A stretch of 64,000 nt of DNA. Origin: Saussurea involucrata (taxonomy: Eukaryota; Streptophyta; Magnoliopsida; Asterales; Asteraceae). Under the pieces are notes generated by a model, which worked only from the letters and a program-made list of their open reading frames with translations, made no database searches and was not told where the DNA came from. Location: NCBI GenBank assembly GCA_033807775.1, contig CM066321.1, positions 45,980,850 to 46,044,849 of the forward strand, given 5' to 3'. Of the stretch, positions 23,236 through 34,394 are shown one piece after another. Position 1 is the stretch's first letter; the number at the start of each line of letters is the position of its first letter. The position numbers were made by a program, and so were the translations under genes.

Positions 23236-25495
23236 TTAACCATAAAGTTCTTCTTGAGGAATGTATCTCTTTCTGATCCCAAAGATAATCTCAAACCTTC
23301 TTAGTGAATTCTGGTAATCTATTCGGTCTTGTATCGCTTTCAAGGCATTGTTGATCAAGACAATCTCCTTCTCTTTCAGAGGCACCTTTCTTTGTTCATC
23401 CAATCTTAGCCTTTCATTCAGCAGAATCTTGATCATATAGAGTGTTCCATCAGAATACAGGTTGACTTCAATAAACCTCAAGAACTTCTTCTTCTTTTGC
23501 CCATAATGATAAACAACACCAAACTCTGGTTTTTCTAACACGGTATACAAAGGAATACCTTGCATGTCGGGTAAGCATTTGTTTGCCTTCGTTTGTTGAC
23601 TTTGATTTGATTACTTTCCAAAGCCATCTGAAAATCAGTTAGGTATGAAAGCTTGATCAGGTTCTTCATGACACGTTTTAAGGCTTGATAGGCTTCAGAG
23701 TAGGTAATATCTTTGTTCGGCATCCGGGCAAGAATGTCATACAGCCTGAAGAAGTCTGCACAGGTTAGAGATTTGAAGTCGGCTTCACAGAAATTCCACT
23801 CTTTTCCATCTGATCTGTTGACATAGAATCTCGGATAAAACACACTCAAGATCTTCTCTGATTCTATCTTCACAAGCTTAACAATTTCTTTATCAGTTCT
23901 GACTGCACTGAGCTTTTGATCTTTGTCACCCAACATATACAAATATTCAATCTGCTTCTTTCGTGGAAGTTTATCAATTGAATAGAGCTTTACCTTGTCA
24001 ATTGGCTGAATCTTTTTCACAAACAAATCACTCCTTATATCTTCTTGGAATGGAGTAATGATTCTTGTTCGGTGAGCACGCCGGACAATCAAAGCTTCTC
24101 TATCAATTAACATCTGTAGATTACTTAATTCTGCCTTGGAGACTGCATCTCTGATTTTGCCTTCAGGTAGATCAGGTATTACCGGAATTTGTATCACTGG
24201 ATCAGGTAGATTACTTTCTTTCGGAATCAGAATCAGGTTGAACATTTCCACCATCAAATACATCATCCATCTCCTCTTTAATCTTTACCACAGTTTGATC
24301 TTCATCCGAATTAATATAAATCAAATCCTGTAAGAACTAATCAGCCATTATTTCCTCATCATTTTTGTTATCACAACCTTGAGGCTTTTCAACCGTAGGA
24401 TTGATATCATCCAGAACACCAACATCAGCACTTTGAATCCCTTGTGTACCACCAACATTACCGGTACCCGATTCCACATTTGTTTCCACATTCTCAGTAG
24501 CATGAACACCCGAACCACTACCTTGCTCAACCCTTTGTCTTACACTTCTCTCCCCCTCATGGTGATCATGATCGGGATCTTGATCATCATGTTTCCGTTT
24601 GGTGGTTTGGGCTTGAATCCCACACTTGTCTTCCACCGCTTTGATTCGGTTTGATAGGGATGTGAAACCAGAAGATATAGCTTCGGTTAGGTTGGATATG
24701 GATTGTTGTAGGGTATTTAGTGAATCTGGTAAAGTGGCTTGTATTTCGGTTTGGCGTCTAAGTAGACCAAGAATGTCTACTTCTTCTTGAGTATTAGCAT
24801 CGCCTTGTTCTAGTAAACGGGTAAGTAACTGGGATTTCAATTCATGTAAAAGTAAAGTATGATGTACCTTTGGGTTCGGCTGAGATTCTGGTTGAGTGTC
24901 GGATGGTGCAGATGAAGAATCAGCAACAGACTTTCCTTTAACAAACTTGTGTACTTCGGCAGATAAATTCTTAACAATATATTTCAATTCGGACATCTGA
25001 GCTTTTTGAGTGTTAGAGAGAGACTGGATGGCACATTCGAGCAACTTCTTTGATACATAGTTGTGAGGAGGAGGACCCACCAAAGACTGAATATCACGCG
25101 CTTGTTCCAAGGTAACACCCAGACCACTAAGGTTATTGGTTGACATAGCAGTCATAGAGACTGTATGGCCTACATTCAACGCTGGCATAGTGTTAACGTT
25201 GGTAGGACTTCCGCCCGGTCCTCGTGAAGCACCAACAAATGGCGGCAACACTCGGGGCGTTCCGGTTGGGTCACACATAACACCAACGTTTTGTGTCACC
25301 ATAGATGAAGTGACGAACGGTCTCCGTGTCCTAGGAAAGGAAGTAAAATCGAAAGGTTCTAGACTCGATTTGTGAACAAATGAAGGTGGTGGTCGGGGCA
25401 GTTGCCATCCTGTTTCAATACCAGCCGACACCGAGTGTGTCGCCGATAGTGTTTGTTCTAATCCCCTGTGAGAAGATGAAACATCAACTTCTTCA
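23236..25495 (-). pseudogene. ORF3 of copia-4, middle and C-terminal parts (frameshifted)
   Basis: Homologous throughout to copia-5 ORF3 (about 40,390-42,577); much of the protein is identical by eye. Pieces: 25,431-24,337 (Pro-rich start, coiled-coil heptads LSNRIKAVEDK, acidic HDHHEGERSVRQRVEQ), a stop at 24,337, a small deletion near 24,210, 24,266-23,535 (RRAHRTRIITPFQEDI, CADFFRLYDILARMP, LIKLSYLTDFQMALES) and 23,565-23,236 (GIPLYTVLEKPEFG to RKRYIPQEELYG). An ATCAA duplication near 23,605 causes the last frame change. The N-terminal domain seen in copia-5 is missing; homology stops near 25,495. No enzyme motif recognised. Confidence 0.75.
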
Positions 25496-25601
25496 ACTCA
25501 AGTTCTTCAACCTTTCTTTCTAAAGCTTTGATTTTGTCTCGTGTACGAACATGTAATTGCATAAGGCAATACACCTCGTCTTCTGAATCAAAATAAGGCA
25601 T
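25458..25601 (-). CDS. Small ORF (47 aa) at the broken 5' edge of copia-4 ORF3
   Basis: ATG at 25,601-25,599, stop TAG at 25,460-25,458. It begins MPYFDSEDEVYCLMQLHV and continues with a charged heptad-like stretch RDKIKALERKVEELELKK. TTTTCAG lies eight bases before the ATG, a good 3' splice site, echoing the CAG just before ORF3 in copia-1. The last residues overlap ORF3-homologous DNA in another frame, so this may be a deletion or fusion product. I do not recognise the protein. Confidence 0.3.
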   Translation of the reverse strand: MPYFDSEDEVYCLMQLHVRTRDKIKALERKVEELELKKLMFHLLTGD

Positions 25602-25610
25602 TGTTACCTG

Positions 25611-27388
25611 AAAAGATTAAAAATGATCGTTATCAGATACTTCGTGAGAAGTAGAATTATGCACACACGATAATCAGAGAAAAATCGATTAAAGTCAGAA
25701 AAAAATTTCAAAATCAAAGTTTGAATAACAAATTATAAAAATTTGTAGTTCAAAAATTAATTCCGAACAATTAAATCGTCAAACCTGCAAAAGATAAGAA
25801 AGATATATCAGTTTCGAGCAAAAGCAGGTAAAAATTGATAAAATTGACAAAAAATGAAAAATTACGAAAAATAGGTACTATGAATGACAAAATACGATAC
25901 TAAAACGAAAATAACGAATTAAAAATGTAAAATACTAAGATTTATAAAAGATAAGACCTAAAAATGACAAAAATCTAAAACTTAAGACTCAAAGGACTAA
26001 AAATGAAAATTCTAAAAAATTAAAAGTCTAGGGACGAAAATTGAATCAAAGTAAAACAAAAACTACAGGGACTAAAACTGCCAAATATCTAAACTTCACT
26101 AACGACTCTAACAGGGACTTAACGGAAAAAGGATCAAGAATGTAAGAAACTTAATCCTATACTACAGGGACCAAAGTTGACAAAACCTAAAAGAGTAACT
26201 ACTGTTCATCATCGTCATCAAGAACACGACCTGCATGCTTCTTTTTCGTTTTTCTTCTTCAATTATCGACCAAACTGAGTGATTTTTGTTTCGTTGTGCT
26301 AGTTATACAAAAACGAATCGAATGCAACCATCTTTCTTCTATCATGCAACCAAAAAATCAAGCCTCGTTTGATCTCTCGTTTTTCCGGCTAAGGTTTTGT
26401 CCGACTAGAAATCTAAGCTTTGTACGACTGGATTTGTACGACTACCAGACCTGTACGACTACAGTTGTCCGACTAGAAAGTTTGTACGACTAGAGAAGTC
26501 ATCCGACTAGAGAATCGTCCGACTAGAGTTGTACGACAAGGAATATGTCAAAGGCGTGCGACAGTTATGGTAGCTTTGGTGTACGACAGTTATGCTGCAA
26601 TGGCGTACGACAGTTATGAACTAGTCGTACACAACGTATACGACAGTTATGAACTCCGGTGAGTTATATGCAGAATCCGGCGAGATTTCCGTTGAACTCG
26701 TTTTTCCGATGAAATCTTTCAACAACCGTATCTCACTGAAAAATGATCGATTTTCAATTCTGAAAACAGTAGACTGATCGATTTTTCAATACGAACAGAT
26801 CTGGAATGATTTCAGCAAGTAAATCTCAACAAAAATCCAAATCGATCATCAAAGATTTTAAACACACTTCGAAGAACCTGATGAACACCGTATCAATTAT
26901 CGACATAGATTATAATTTCCAAAAGAGTTTATGAGAAGGATGTAAACGACTAATTTTCCAACGCACCCAAAATCTATGAGAAAAGTTCCCAAAATGTAGA
27001 AAGTGTTTTCCAAAATGAAATCCAATCCAAACTCACTCAACACGTGAATAAATCTATATTATGCAAAACCTTTAAATACGATTGACGATAAAATACTTAA
27101 CCCATAAATCATGGAAGAACAATCCATATAAATATAATACATCATCAAAAACATGATACGAACCAATACCCACGCGAACATAAAATGTAATGAAGTCCAG
27201 ATACCATAAATATGGAAGTGAACTGCTTCATTTAAACTTTAATATACATGGCGGGGAACCCAATATTAAAGTCATCAAATTGCAGTCAATCGTACAAGAC
27301 CAACGATAATAAAACATGGACATTATAAACCCCCAAGTAATGTAAACGTGAGTAAAACTCCAATAATCAAAACATCCAATAAGGATGA
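25611..27388 (-). other. Noncoding stretch with GTACGAC motif cluster; copia-4 upstream part or unknown
   Basis: No supported ORF. 25,620-26,200 is A-rich on plus with phrases such as AGGGACTAAAA, typical of plant repeat or intron DNA. 26,400-26,650 is a GTACGAC/GTCGTAC cluster with the phrase GTACGACAGTTATG repeated, matching ATAACTGTCGCAC in the copia-5 spacer (38,482-38,570). 26,700-27,388 is A/T-rich and unassigned. It ends where copia-5 RT begins at 27,389. Confidence 0.55.
26400..26650. repeat. GTACGAC/GTCGTAC motif cluster
   Basis: About 15 irregularly spaced copies of GTACGAC, TCCGACTAG or GTGCGAC in 250 bp; GTCGTACGAC is the underlying palindrome. Four copies share the longer phrase GTACGACAGTTATG or a close variant. 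It is related to the clusters at 37,758-38,042 and 38,482-38,635 in opposite orientation. Confidence 0.85.
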
Positions 27389-27636
27389 GGCATAGATTAC
27401 GATGAGACTTACGCTCCAGTCGCCCGCATTGAAGCAATCAGAATATTTTTGGCGTACGCGGCATATAAGAACTTTACGGTCTATCAAATGGACGTAAAGG
27501 TGGCATTTCTTAATGGAATTCTAAAAGAGGAGGTATATGTCTCACAACCCGAAGGCTTTGTAGACAAGGAGAATCCAAATCATGTTTACATATTGGATAA
27601 AGCCTTATATGGGTTGAAACAAGCCCTGCGAGCATG
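27389..27636 (+). pseudogene. pol: Copia-5 reverse transcriptase, N-terminal fragment
   Basis: Opens abruptly at GIDYDETYAPVARIEA and runs through YQMDVKVAFLNGILKEEVYV and ILDKALYGLKQA, the fingers and palm of a copia RT including the first catalytic Asp (QMDVK). It is interrupted by gypsy-A after the RA codons. It continues at 36,231 with WYGVLSKF. Confidence 0.9.
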
Positions 27637-29453
27637 TGTAACATCCCGAAATTTCGTTATATTATGCTATAATATAAATGAAGTTATTTATGTAATTGAG
27701 TTGTATCTTTGTGATATTTTTACAAGTATTTGAATCTTTGAGGTTAAAAGTTAAGTAACCAAAGTTTGATGTTTTTATGTAAAATAAGAAACTTGGAGGT
27801 GTATTGGGTCATTTGACAAAAGTGTGTGGATAAGAGATGAAAGTTGAGAAATATCTGATTTAGCATCTTCTTGGGTCGGTTTAGAGAGAGACAAAAGAAA
27901 GAGAAAGAGAATTAGATAGAAAAGAGAAAAAGAAAGAGAAGAGGAAACTCAAGATTGGTCTTCAAATTTTGTAAGGAATTTACCATAGATTCATATATGG
28001 TTTCTTGTATTTGCTTAGTTGTAAACAAATTCATTTGTGTTTAGATTCCAAAATCATTGACAGCAGAATTGAAGCTTTTGGGTTGTGCAAAAGTGGGTTT
28101 ATCTCCTTTAAAGGTGAGTTCATTTGTGGTTTGCTTAAATCAGTGTTTATATGTTAAATTAAACCTTGAAATAGCTGTATAAATTGGTTATGAACTGTAT
28201 GGAATGGTCTAGAATGAGCTGAATCGAACAGATATGTATCTAGATCGAATTTTATGCTGCATGTCGAAGGTTTCCGGATAAAACCATGTATCCGGAAACC
28301 GTGGTGATGAATGTCTCTGGACGCGACAAAGTCATCCGGTAAATCTTAAATTTTGTATAGTTTCCGGATAAAATAAGTTACCGGATGGTATCCGGAATAC
28401 CTAGGTTTCCGGGTGTCATCCGGATTAGTGAAATACCCGGTAAGATGATGTATCCGGAAAGATGAGGGTATCCGGTAAGTCTTGGGTATCCGGAAAACTT
28501 TTGTTGTCCGGATAGTTTAAGGTGTCCGGAAACTGGTACTGTTCGGTCACTTTTGGAGTACTCAGTAACTTTAGGACTTGCTGACTTCTAAACAGGTACG
28601 GTTTAGGAATTGAAATGCAGTTCTAGTGGCCTGAACTTACTTACAGCTGAATGGTAGGTTGTTAGGCTTAATGATTGTTCTAGTTTGATACTAGGCAGGT
28701 GTGTAGTAAGTGTAATGGATCCATAGGCACTAGTGTTTGGTAATCACATGGAATAGGCATGTGGTAATAATCGTTATTCCAGTGTGTGTGTGTGGAAATT
28801 GTGGAATAGGCGTGTGGTAATAATCGTTATTCCCAATTTCTAAGGAAGAAATGGGATTGACATAAGTGCTTGTAATCTCTACTTCCTTTTCGATAAATGG
28901 GCATGTGTAATTGCGATTTATGGGATAAGAGCATTAATCTAGAATCATTGAAGATTCGTAGTGTGCCTCTGAGGCGTGATATACTGATGGATTTATTGTC
29001 AGTCATATTCATGGAATTGGATGAAATCGTGTGATGGAATAGAGTTACACGTACGGTAAGAAAAGGAGTAATCAGGTTTGTTGTAACTTGTTTACATTGA
29101 GTTTTGCAAATATTATTATTGAAACGAATGTTCTCACTAGGCGTTGGCTTAATCGTTTCATATGATGTTTTCTTACCAGGTACCAGCTCGGGAAAGTAAA
29201 GGGTTATGGGACGAGCGTTTTGGAATAGCAGAGGTGTTAATTAACAAGAAGAGATTTTGATGGATTGCTTAGATAACTTAGTTAATCTGATTATAGTGAT
29301 ATGATTAGATTGATAGGTTATTTGAAGGATCTTGTATTGTAAATATACTCTTGATGGTTAATTTCCTTGCTATATTTATATAAGTTGAAGTTTCTTGTAT
29401 CATAACGTATTATAAATTGAGGTTCAAATTAGCCCTGATTTTAGGGTGTTACA
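27637..29453 (+). repeat. 5' LTR of gypsy-A
   Basis: 1,817 bp, TGTAACATCCCGAAATTTCG to TTTTAGGGTGTTACA. It contains the TCCGGA cluster (28,271-28,555) and two direct copies of a 31-bp unit at 28,750-28,780 and 28,803-28,833 (starting GGAATAGGC, ending CGTTATTCC, so each unit can also pair GGAATA with TATTCC). The open frames inside the LTR look accidental. Confidence 0.92.
28271..28555. repeat. TCCGGA motif cluster in the gypsy-A 5' LTR
   Basis: About 15 CCGG words in 285 bp (TATCCGGAAA, TTTCCGGATA, CATCCGGTAA). The 3' LTR copy (35,027-35,320) has one extra 17-bp unit (AAAGTTGGTGTATCTGG), so the cluster gains or loses units. Confidence 0.88.
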
Positions 29454-29456
29454 ATA

Positions 29457-29468
29457 TGGTATCAGAGC
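29457..29468 (+). other. Primer binding site of gypsy-A
   Basis: TGGTATCAGAGC, complementary to initiator tRNA-Met, three bases after the LTR end. About 335 nt of leader without an evident ORF separate it from gag. Confidence 0.92.
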
Positions 29469-29803
29469 AATAGTTTAAGTGAACTAAGTATCCTGAGGAG
29501 GTACATAGACTTAAGTTGTGATAAATTAAGTTATGATTCGTGAGAATGGGTAGAAATACTAAGACGGGATAGTCTTAGAGTTGACGGAAATACGTGAAAT
29601 TAGTACTGTAACGATGGTAACGAGGATTCTCTTGTATGATATATTCACAATTTCAATTAGCTACTGTTATTTATGAATATATTGTTACATAAGCATGCTT
29701 GTTTCTAAATGGTTACAGTGACTAATGATCGGTATAGTATGTTTCGTATATTCGTATGTGTATAACCATTTCTTATGGTTATCCTCTTGTGTATATCAGA
29801 ACG

Positions 29804-31021
29804 ATGGTGAATACGCCGCCATTATCCCCTATTTCTGCGATGGATAGGTCCATGATTGATGGGACAGAAGAAAGGCAAACTGGATTAGGCGAAATTCATG
29901 AGACTCCGCCGGGGTTTCTTTCTCTTGGAGGAGTGCCAAGTCAAGTACATAGAGTGGGTACTAGTACAGCTGACCAACAAACCGAAATAATGATGACGAA
30001 CGCAATGGCTCAACAAACCGAAATGTTTATGAAAGCATTGAACGATCGAAGTACAGAGTTGCAGCGAACGGGAACCGATACTGGAGTAATTAATCCACTC
30101 CCTACTCCAGTAACAGAAACAGAAAGGAGAGTGGAAAGAGTTTGCTCGTACAAGACATTCCTAAGTTGTAAGCCGCCAGAGTTTAAAGGAACCGATACTC
30201 CAGTAACCTATATGAACTGGATCAGGGAAATGGAACAAGCTTTCAGAGCCTGTGAATGTGATGAAAAGTCAAAGGTTAGATTTTCATCTCAAATGTTAAA
30301 AGGTAATGCACTGACATGGTGGAACATAGTGACAGCTTCAATATCGGCTTCAGTATTGACTGCTATGACTTGGGAGTCATTCAAGAAGAAGGTTTTGGAG
30401 GAGTACTGTAATGAGAACGAGATGGATAGAATCGAAGAAGAGTTTCGGACTCTCAAGAAGGGTAACATGTCTGTGAGAAAGTATACTGAAACATTTTTGG
30501 AGAAGCTGAATTTGGTAGGGCATGTGGCTCATAATGAAAAAGAAAAGATTAAAGCTTACTTGAAGGGCTTGCCAGCGGACATGATGTCCCGGGTAAGAAA
30601 TGATAAAGCTTCAACACTGAGGGAAACTATTAAAGAAGCTATGGTGATGGAAGAAGTCTACGCCAAGGATAAAGAAGAAAAGACCCAAGTTGGGGAGAAA
30701 CGAAAATGGGAGAGCCGGTCAGAGTCTTTTCAGAGACCTAAGGCAGCTGGTAAAGGTGTTCGTTATGATTCGCGTCATGAACCAAATTGTTGTTCAAAGT
30801 GTAAGAGTAAACATTATGGGTCGTGTCGGGTGACAGCGCTGGAGTGTTTCAAGTGTGGTAAAAGTGGGCATATGATGAACAACTGTCCGGTACAAGGAAT
30901 TACATGCTACGAGTGTAAGCAACCGGGTCACTTCCGTCGGGATTGCCCAAGGTCGAAAAAGAGTGGGGTGAAAGTAAGAAGTCAAATATCCCAAAGCCAA
31001 CGGGTCGGGCGTTTCAGATGA
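29804..31021 (+). CDS. gag: Gypsy-A gag
   Basis: The start MVNTPPLSPISAMDRS at 29,804 is preferred over the in-frame ATG at 29,756 because the latter lies in leader-like sequence. Capsid words: FLSCKPPEFKGTDTP, NALTWWNIV and EEEFRTLKKGNMSVRKYTE. Three Cys clusters follow: CCSKCKSKHYGSC, CFKCGKSGHMMNNC and CYECKQPGHFRRDC. After the last knuckle the frame drifts (VKVRSQISQSQ) while the pol frame opens, which looks like a one-base lesion near 30,965 rather than a programmed frameshift, since gypsy-B and -C keep gag and pol in one frame. Confidence 0.88.
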   Translation: MVNTPPLSPISAMDRSMIDGTEERQTGLGEIHETPPGFLSLGGVPSQVHRVGTSTADQQTEIMMTNAMAQQTEMFMKALNDRSTELQRTGTDTGVINPLPTPVTETERRVERVCSYKTFLSCKPPEFKGTDTPVTYMNWIREMEQAFRACECDEKSKVRFSSQMLKGNALTWWNIVTASISASVLTAMTWESFKKKVLEEYCNENEMDRIEEEFRTLKKGNMSVRKYTETFLEKLNLVGHVAHNEKEKIKAYLKGLPADMMSRVRNDKASTLRETIKEAMVMEEVYAKDKEEKTQVGEKRKWESRSESFQRPKAAGKGVRYDSRHEPNCCSKCKSKHYGSCRVTALECFKCGKSGHMMNNCPVQGITCYECKQPGHFRRDCPRSKKSGVKVRSQISQSQRVGRFR

Positions 31022-34000
31022 CCGCTGATGAAGCTAAAGAATCGAAAGATGTCGTCTCGGGTACTTTCCTTGTTAATTCTTGTCCTGCGCGCATTTTATT
31101 CGACTGTGGTGCAAATATGTCATTTGTGTCCAAGTCGTTCTTTCACAAGTTAGCTATGCCTGTTACTACTTTGGAAGATGCCTTAGTAGTTGAGGTAGCT
31201 AATGGGGGTCAGGTCTTGGTTCGTGAAAGACTTGATGGTTGTTTTATTTCGATAGAAGAGACAAAATTTCCGATCGACTTGTTGTTGATGGAAATTGGAG
31301 GATTTGATGTGGTTGTGGGTATGGATTGGCTGATAGCCAATCAGGCAGAAATATTTTGTGCAAAGAAATTAATCCAGATTCCGATGGCTGATAGGGATGA
31401 TGTACTCATCTTTGGGGAAAAGCGAAAAGGGGAAGTTCCGTTAATTTCTATTGCGAAAGCGCATAAATATTTAATGAAAGGATGTTCATCCTATCTAGCT
31501 TATGTTTTAGATGTAAAGTCAGAAAAGAAGCGAGTAGAAGATATCAAAGTGGTATGTGATTTTCTAGACGTATTTCCCGATGATCTTCCAGGCCTACCGA
31601 CTGAACGGCAGGTAGAGTTTCGTATTGATCTCATTCCTGGATCGGCACCAATTGCTCGAGCACCTTATCGTCTAGCGTCGGCCGAAATGAAAGAGATGAT
31701 GACTCAACTTCAAGAGTTGTTAGATAAAGGTTTTGTTAGACCGAGTTCTTCGTCGTGGGGAGCTCCGGTGTTGTTTGTTAAGAAGAAATATGGTACTATG
31801 AGAATGTGTATAGATTACCGTGAGTTGAATAAGGTGACGATTAAGAATAAGTATCCGCTTCCAAGGATCGATGATCTGTTTGATCAACTCCAAGGTGCGG
31901 GATGTTTTTCTAAGATTGATTTAAGGTCTGGGTATCATCAGGTTCGGGTAAGAAATGAAGATATCCCTAAGACAGCTTTTAGAACAAGGTATGGGTATTA
32001 TGAATTTCTTGTAATGCCATTTGGTTTGACAAATGCTCCATCAGTATTCATGGATCTGATGAATAGAGTATGTCGACCATTTTTAGACAAGTTTGTCATT
32101 GTTTTCACTGATGACATACTTGTCTATTCAAAGACAGAAGAAGATCATGATGCTCACCTGCGTGAAGTTTTAGAAGTAATGAGAAGAGAGAAGTTGTACG
32201 CAAAGTTCTGAAAATGTGAATTCTGGTTAAAGTAGGTACAATTTCTAGGTCATGTGATCACTTCGGAAGGAGTTAAAGTAGACCCAACACAGATAGAAGC
32301 TATGACGAATTGGGAGACACCAAGAAGTGCGTCTGAAATAAGAAGTTTCTTAGGTCTTGTGGGTTATTATCGGAGATTTATTAAAGACTCTCGAAGATTG
32401 CTTCTACTTTGACTTTATTGACTAGAAAGAATGTGAAGTTTATCTGGACAGAGAAACAAGAATCGGCTTTCAGAACTTTACGTCAAAAGTTGTGTGAATC
32501 CCCTATTCTTGCTTTACCAGAAGGAACAGAAGATTTTGTTGTTTACAGTGATGCTTCCAAGATGGGCCTGGGATGTGTATTGATGCAACGAGGCAAGGTA
32601 ATTGCTTATGCGTCAAGACAACTTAAAGAGCATGAGAAGAACTATCCAACGCATGATTTAGAGTTAGCAGCGGTTGTTTTTGCTTTGAAGCTGTGGAGGC
32701 ACTATTTGTATAGGACGAAATGTACTCTTTATACTGATCATAAGAGTTTGAAGCATGTCTTTGATCAGAAAGAGTTAAATATGAGACAACGAAGCTGGTT
32801 AGAGTTACTTAAGGATTACGATTATGAAATACATTACCATCCTGGTAATCTAAATGTAGTAGCCGATGCTTTAAGTAGAAAAGAGTATATTGGGTGTTTG
32901 AAGATGACCAATGCTAGGATTGATGTAATGTCCAATCTGATTGAAAGGATAAAAGAGGCACAAGCGGAGGCCTTACTGGAGGAGAATCTAAAAGATGAAG
33001 TAATGAGCAAACAACATCTTCAACTGATTGAAGATAGTCGTGGAATTAGATTATTCCAAGGTCGTGTTTGGGTACCGAAGATTGGTGGAAATCGAGAGTT
33101 GATTCTCGAAGATGCCCATAGATCTAAGTATTCTACTAAGATGTATAGGGATTTGAAGTTACACTATTGGTGGCCAGCTATGAAAGTAGATGTAGCACGA
33201 ATGGTGGAAAAGTGTATAACATGTTCTTTAGTGAAAGCTGAACATCAGAAGCCTTATGGAAGTTTCCAATCTTTGGAGATTCTAGAATGGAAGTGGGAAA
33301 AGATTACTATGGATTTTGTGACCAAGTTACCAAGTTCTCAGAAAGGTAACGACGCTATTTGGGTGATTGTGGATCGTTTGACTAAGAGTGCTCATTTTCT
33401 AGCTATGAAAGAAGCGTCACCAATTGAGAAATTAGCAAAACTGTATATTGATGAAGTAGTGTCAAGACATGGTATACTGGTGTCGATAGTGTCAGATCGT
33501 GATAGTCGGTTTACCTCGAGATTTTGGCAGTCACTACAAGAAGAATTAGGTACAAAGGTAAATCTGAGCACTGCTTATCATCCGCAAACTGATGGGCAAA
33601 GTGAAAGAACCATTCAAACTTTGGAAGACATGCTCAGGTCGTGTGTATTAGATTTTGGAGGTAATTAGGATACGCATCTACCGTTAGTAGAATTTGCGTA
33701 TAACAATAGTTACCATTCTAGTATTGGAAGAGCACCTTTCGAAGCCTTGTATGGCCGGAAATGTAGAACTCCGGTGTGTTGGTTAGAAGCCGGAGAGAAA
33801 CAGTTTGCTGGTCCAGAACTGGTACAACAAACGGCAGATAAAGTGAAAGAAATTCGGCAGCATATGAAAGCAGCTCAAGATAGACAAAAGAGTTATGCTG
33901 ATCCGAAAAGAAGACCAAAAGAGTTCCAAGTTGGGGAGCGTGTGATGCTTAAGGTATCCCCATGGAAAGGTGTGATAAGGTTTGGTAAACGTGGGAAGTT

Positions 34001-34352
34001 AAGTCCTCGTTTTCTAGGACCTTTCACTATCACTAAGAGGGTCGAATTGCAAGCTTATCAACTGGATCTTCCACCGGAATTGGAAGGAATCCACAATACC
34101 TTCCACGTTTGTTATCTTCGGAAATGTCTAGCCGAAGAGGAAGATTTGATTCCACTTACAGATGTAAGAGTGGATGAAAAGAGCCGTTGTGTGGAAGAAC
34201 CGGAGGCAATTTTGGAAAGATTGGTTAGAAAGCTACGTAATGGCAAGGAAGTAGCTATGTTGAAAGTACAGTGGAAACATCATCGAGGTACTAACGTAGC
34301 TTTAGAATCGGAAGAGGATATGAAGGTTAGATATCCTCACTTGTTTACCTAA
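30961..34352 (+). pseudogene. pol: Gypsy-A pol: PR, RT, RNase H, integrase, chromodomain; multiple lesions
   Basis: Protease has LFDCGANMSFVS, with Cys for the usual Ser or Thr after the catalytic Asp. RT keeps YRELNKVTIKNKYPLPRIDD and FTDDILVYS. Lesions: TGA 32,209-32,211, TAG 32,233-32,235, one-base loss near 32,386, TAG 33,666-33,668. RNase H (YSDASKMGLG, TDHKSLKH) and integrase (MDFVTKLP, SDRDSRF, GQSERTIQT) are in a second frame. The integrase zinc finger reads HRSKYSTKMYRD, so the IHPG part with the second His is deleted. The chromodomain CVEEPEAILERL to ALESEEDMKVRYP ends the protein at 34,352. Confidence 0.9.
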
Positions 34353-34378
34353 CTTTGATTTCGGGGACGAAATCATTT

Positions 34379-34394
34379 TCAAGTTGGGGAGTAT
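34379..34394 (+). other. Polypurine tract of gypsy-A
   Basis: TCAAGTTGGGGAGTAT abuts the 3' LTR TGTAAC; the GTTGGGGAGTAT form is common in plant chromoviruses. Confidence 0.8.

Noticed and set aside
27196..27207. Degenerate primer binding site (CCAGATACCA on plus)
   Set aside because: Two mismatches, and no LTR terminus next to it.
28827..29012. Small ORF present in both gypsy-A LTRs (also 35,599-35,784)
   Set aside because: The match is explained by LTR duplication; it is antisense to the element and has no coding signature.
30930..31021. Programmed gag-pol frameshift in gypsy-A
   Set aside because: Gypsy-B and gypsy-C encode gag and pol in one frame, and the residues diverge right after the zinc knuckle, so a one-base lesion is simpler.
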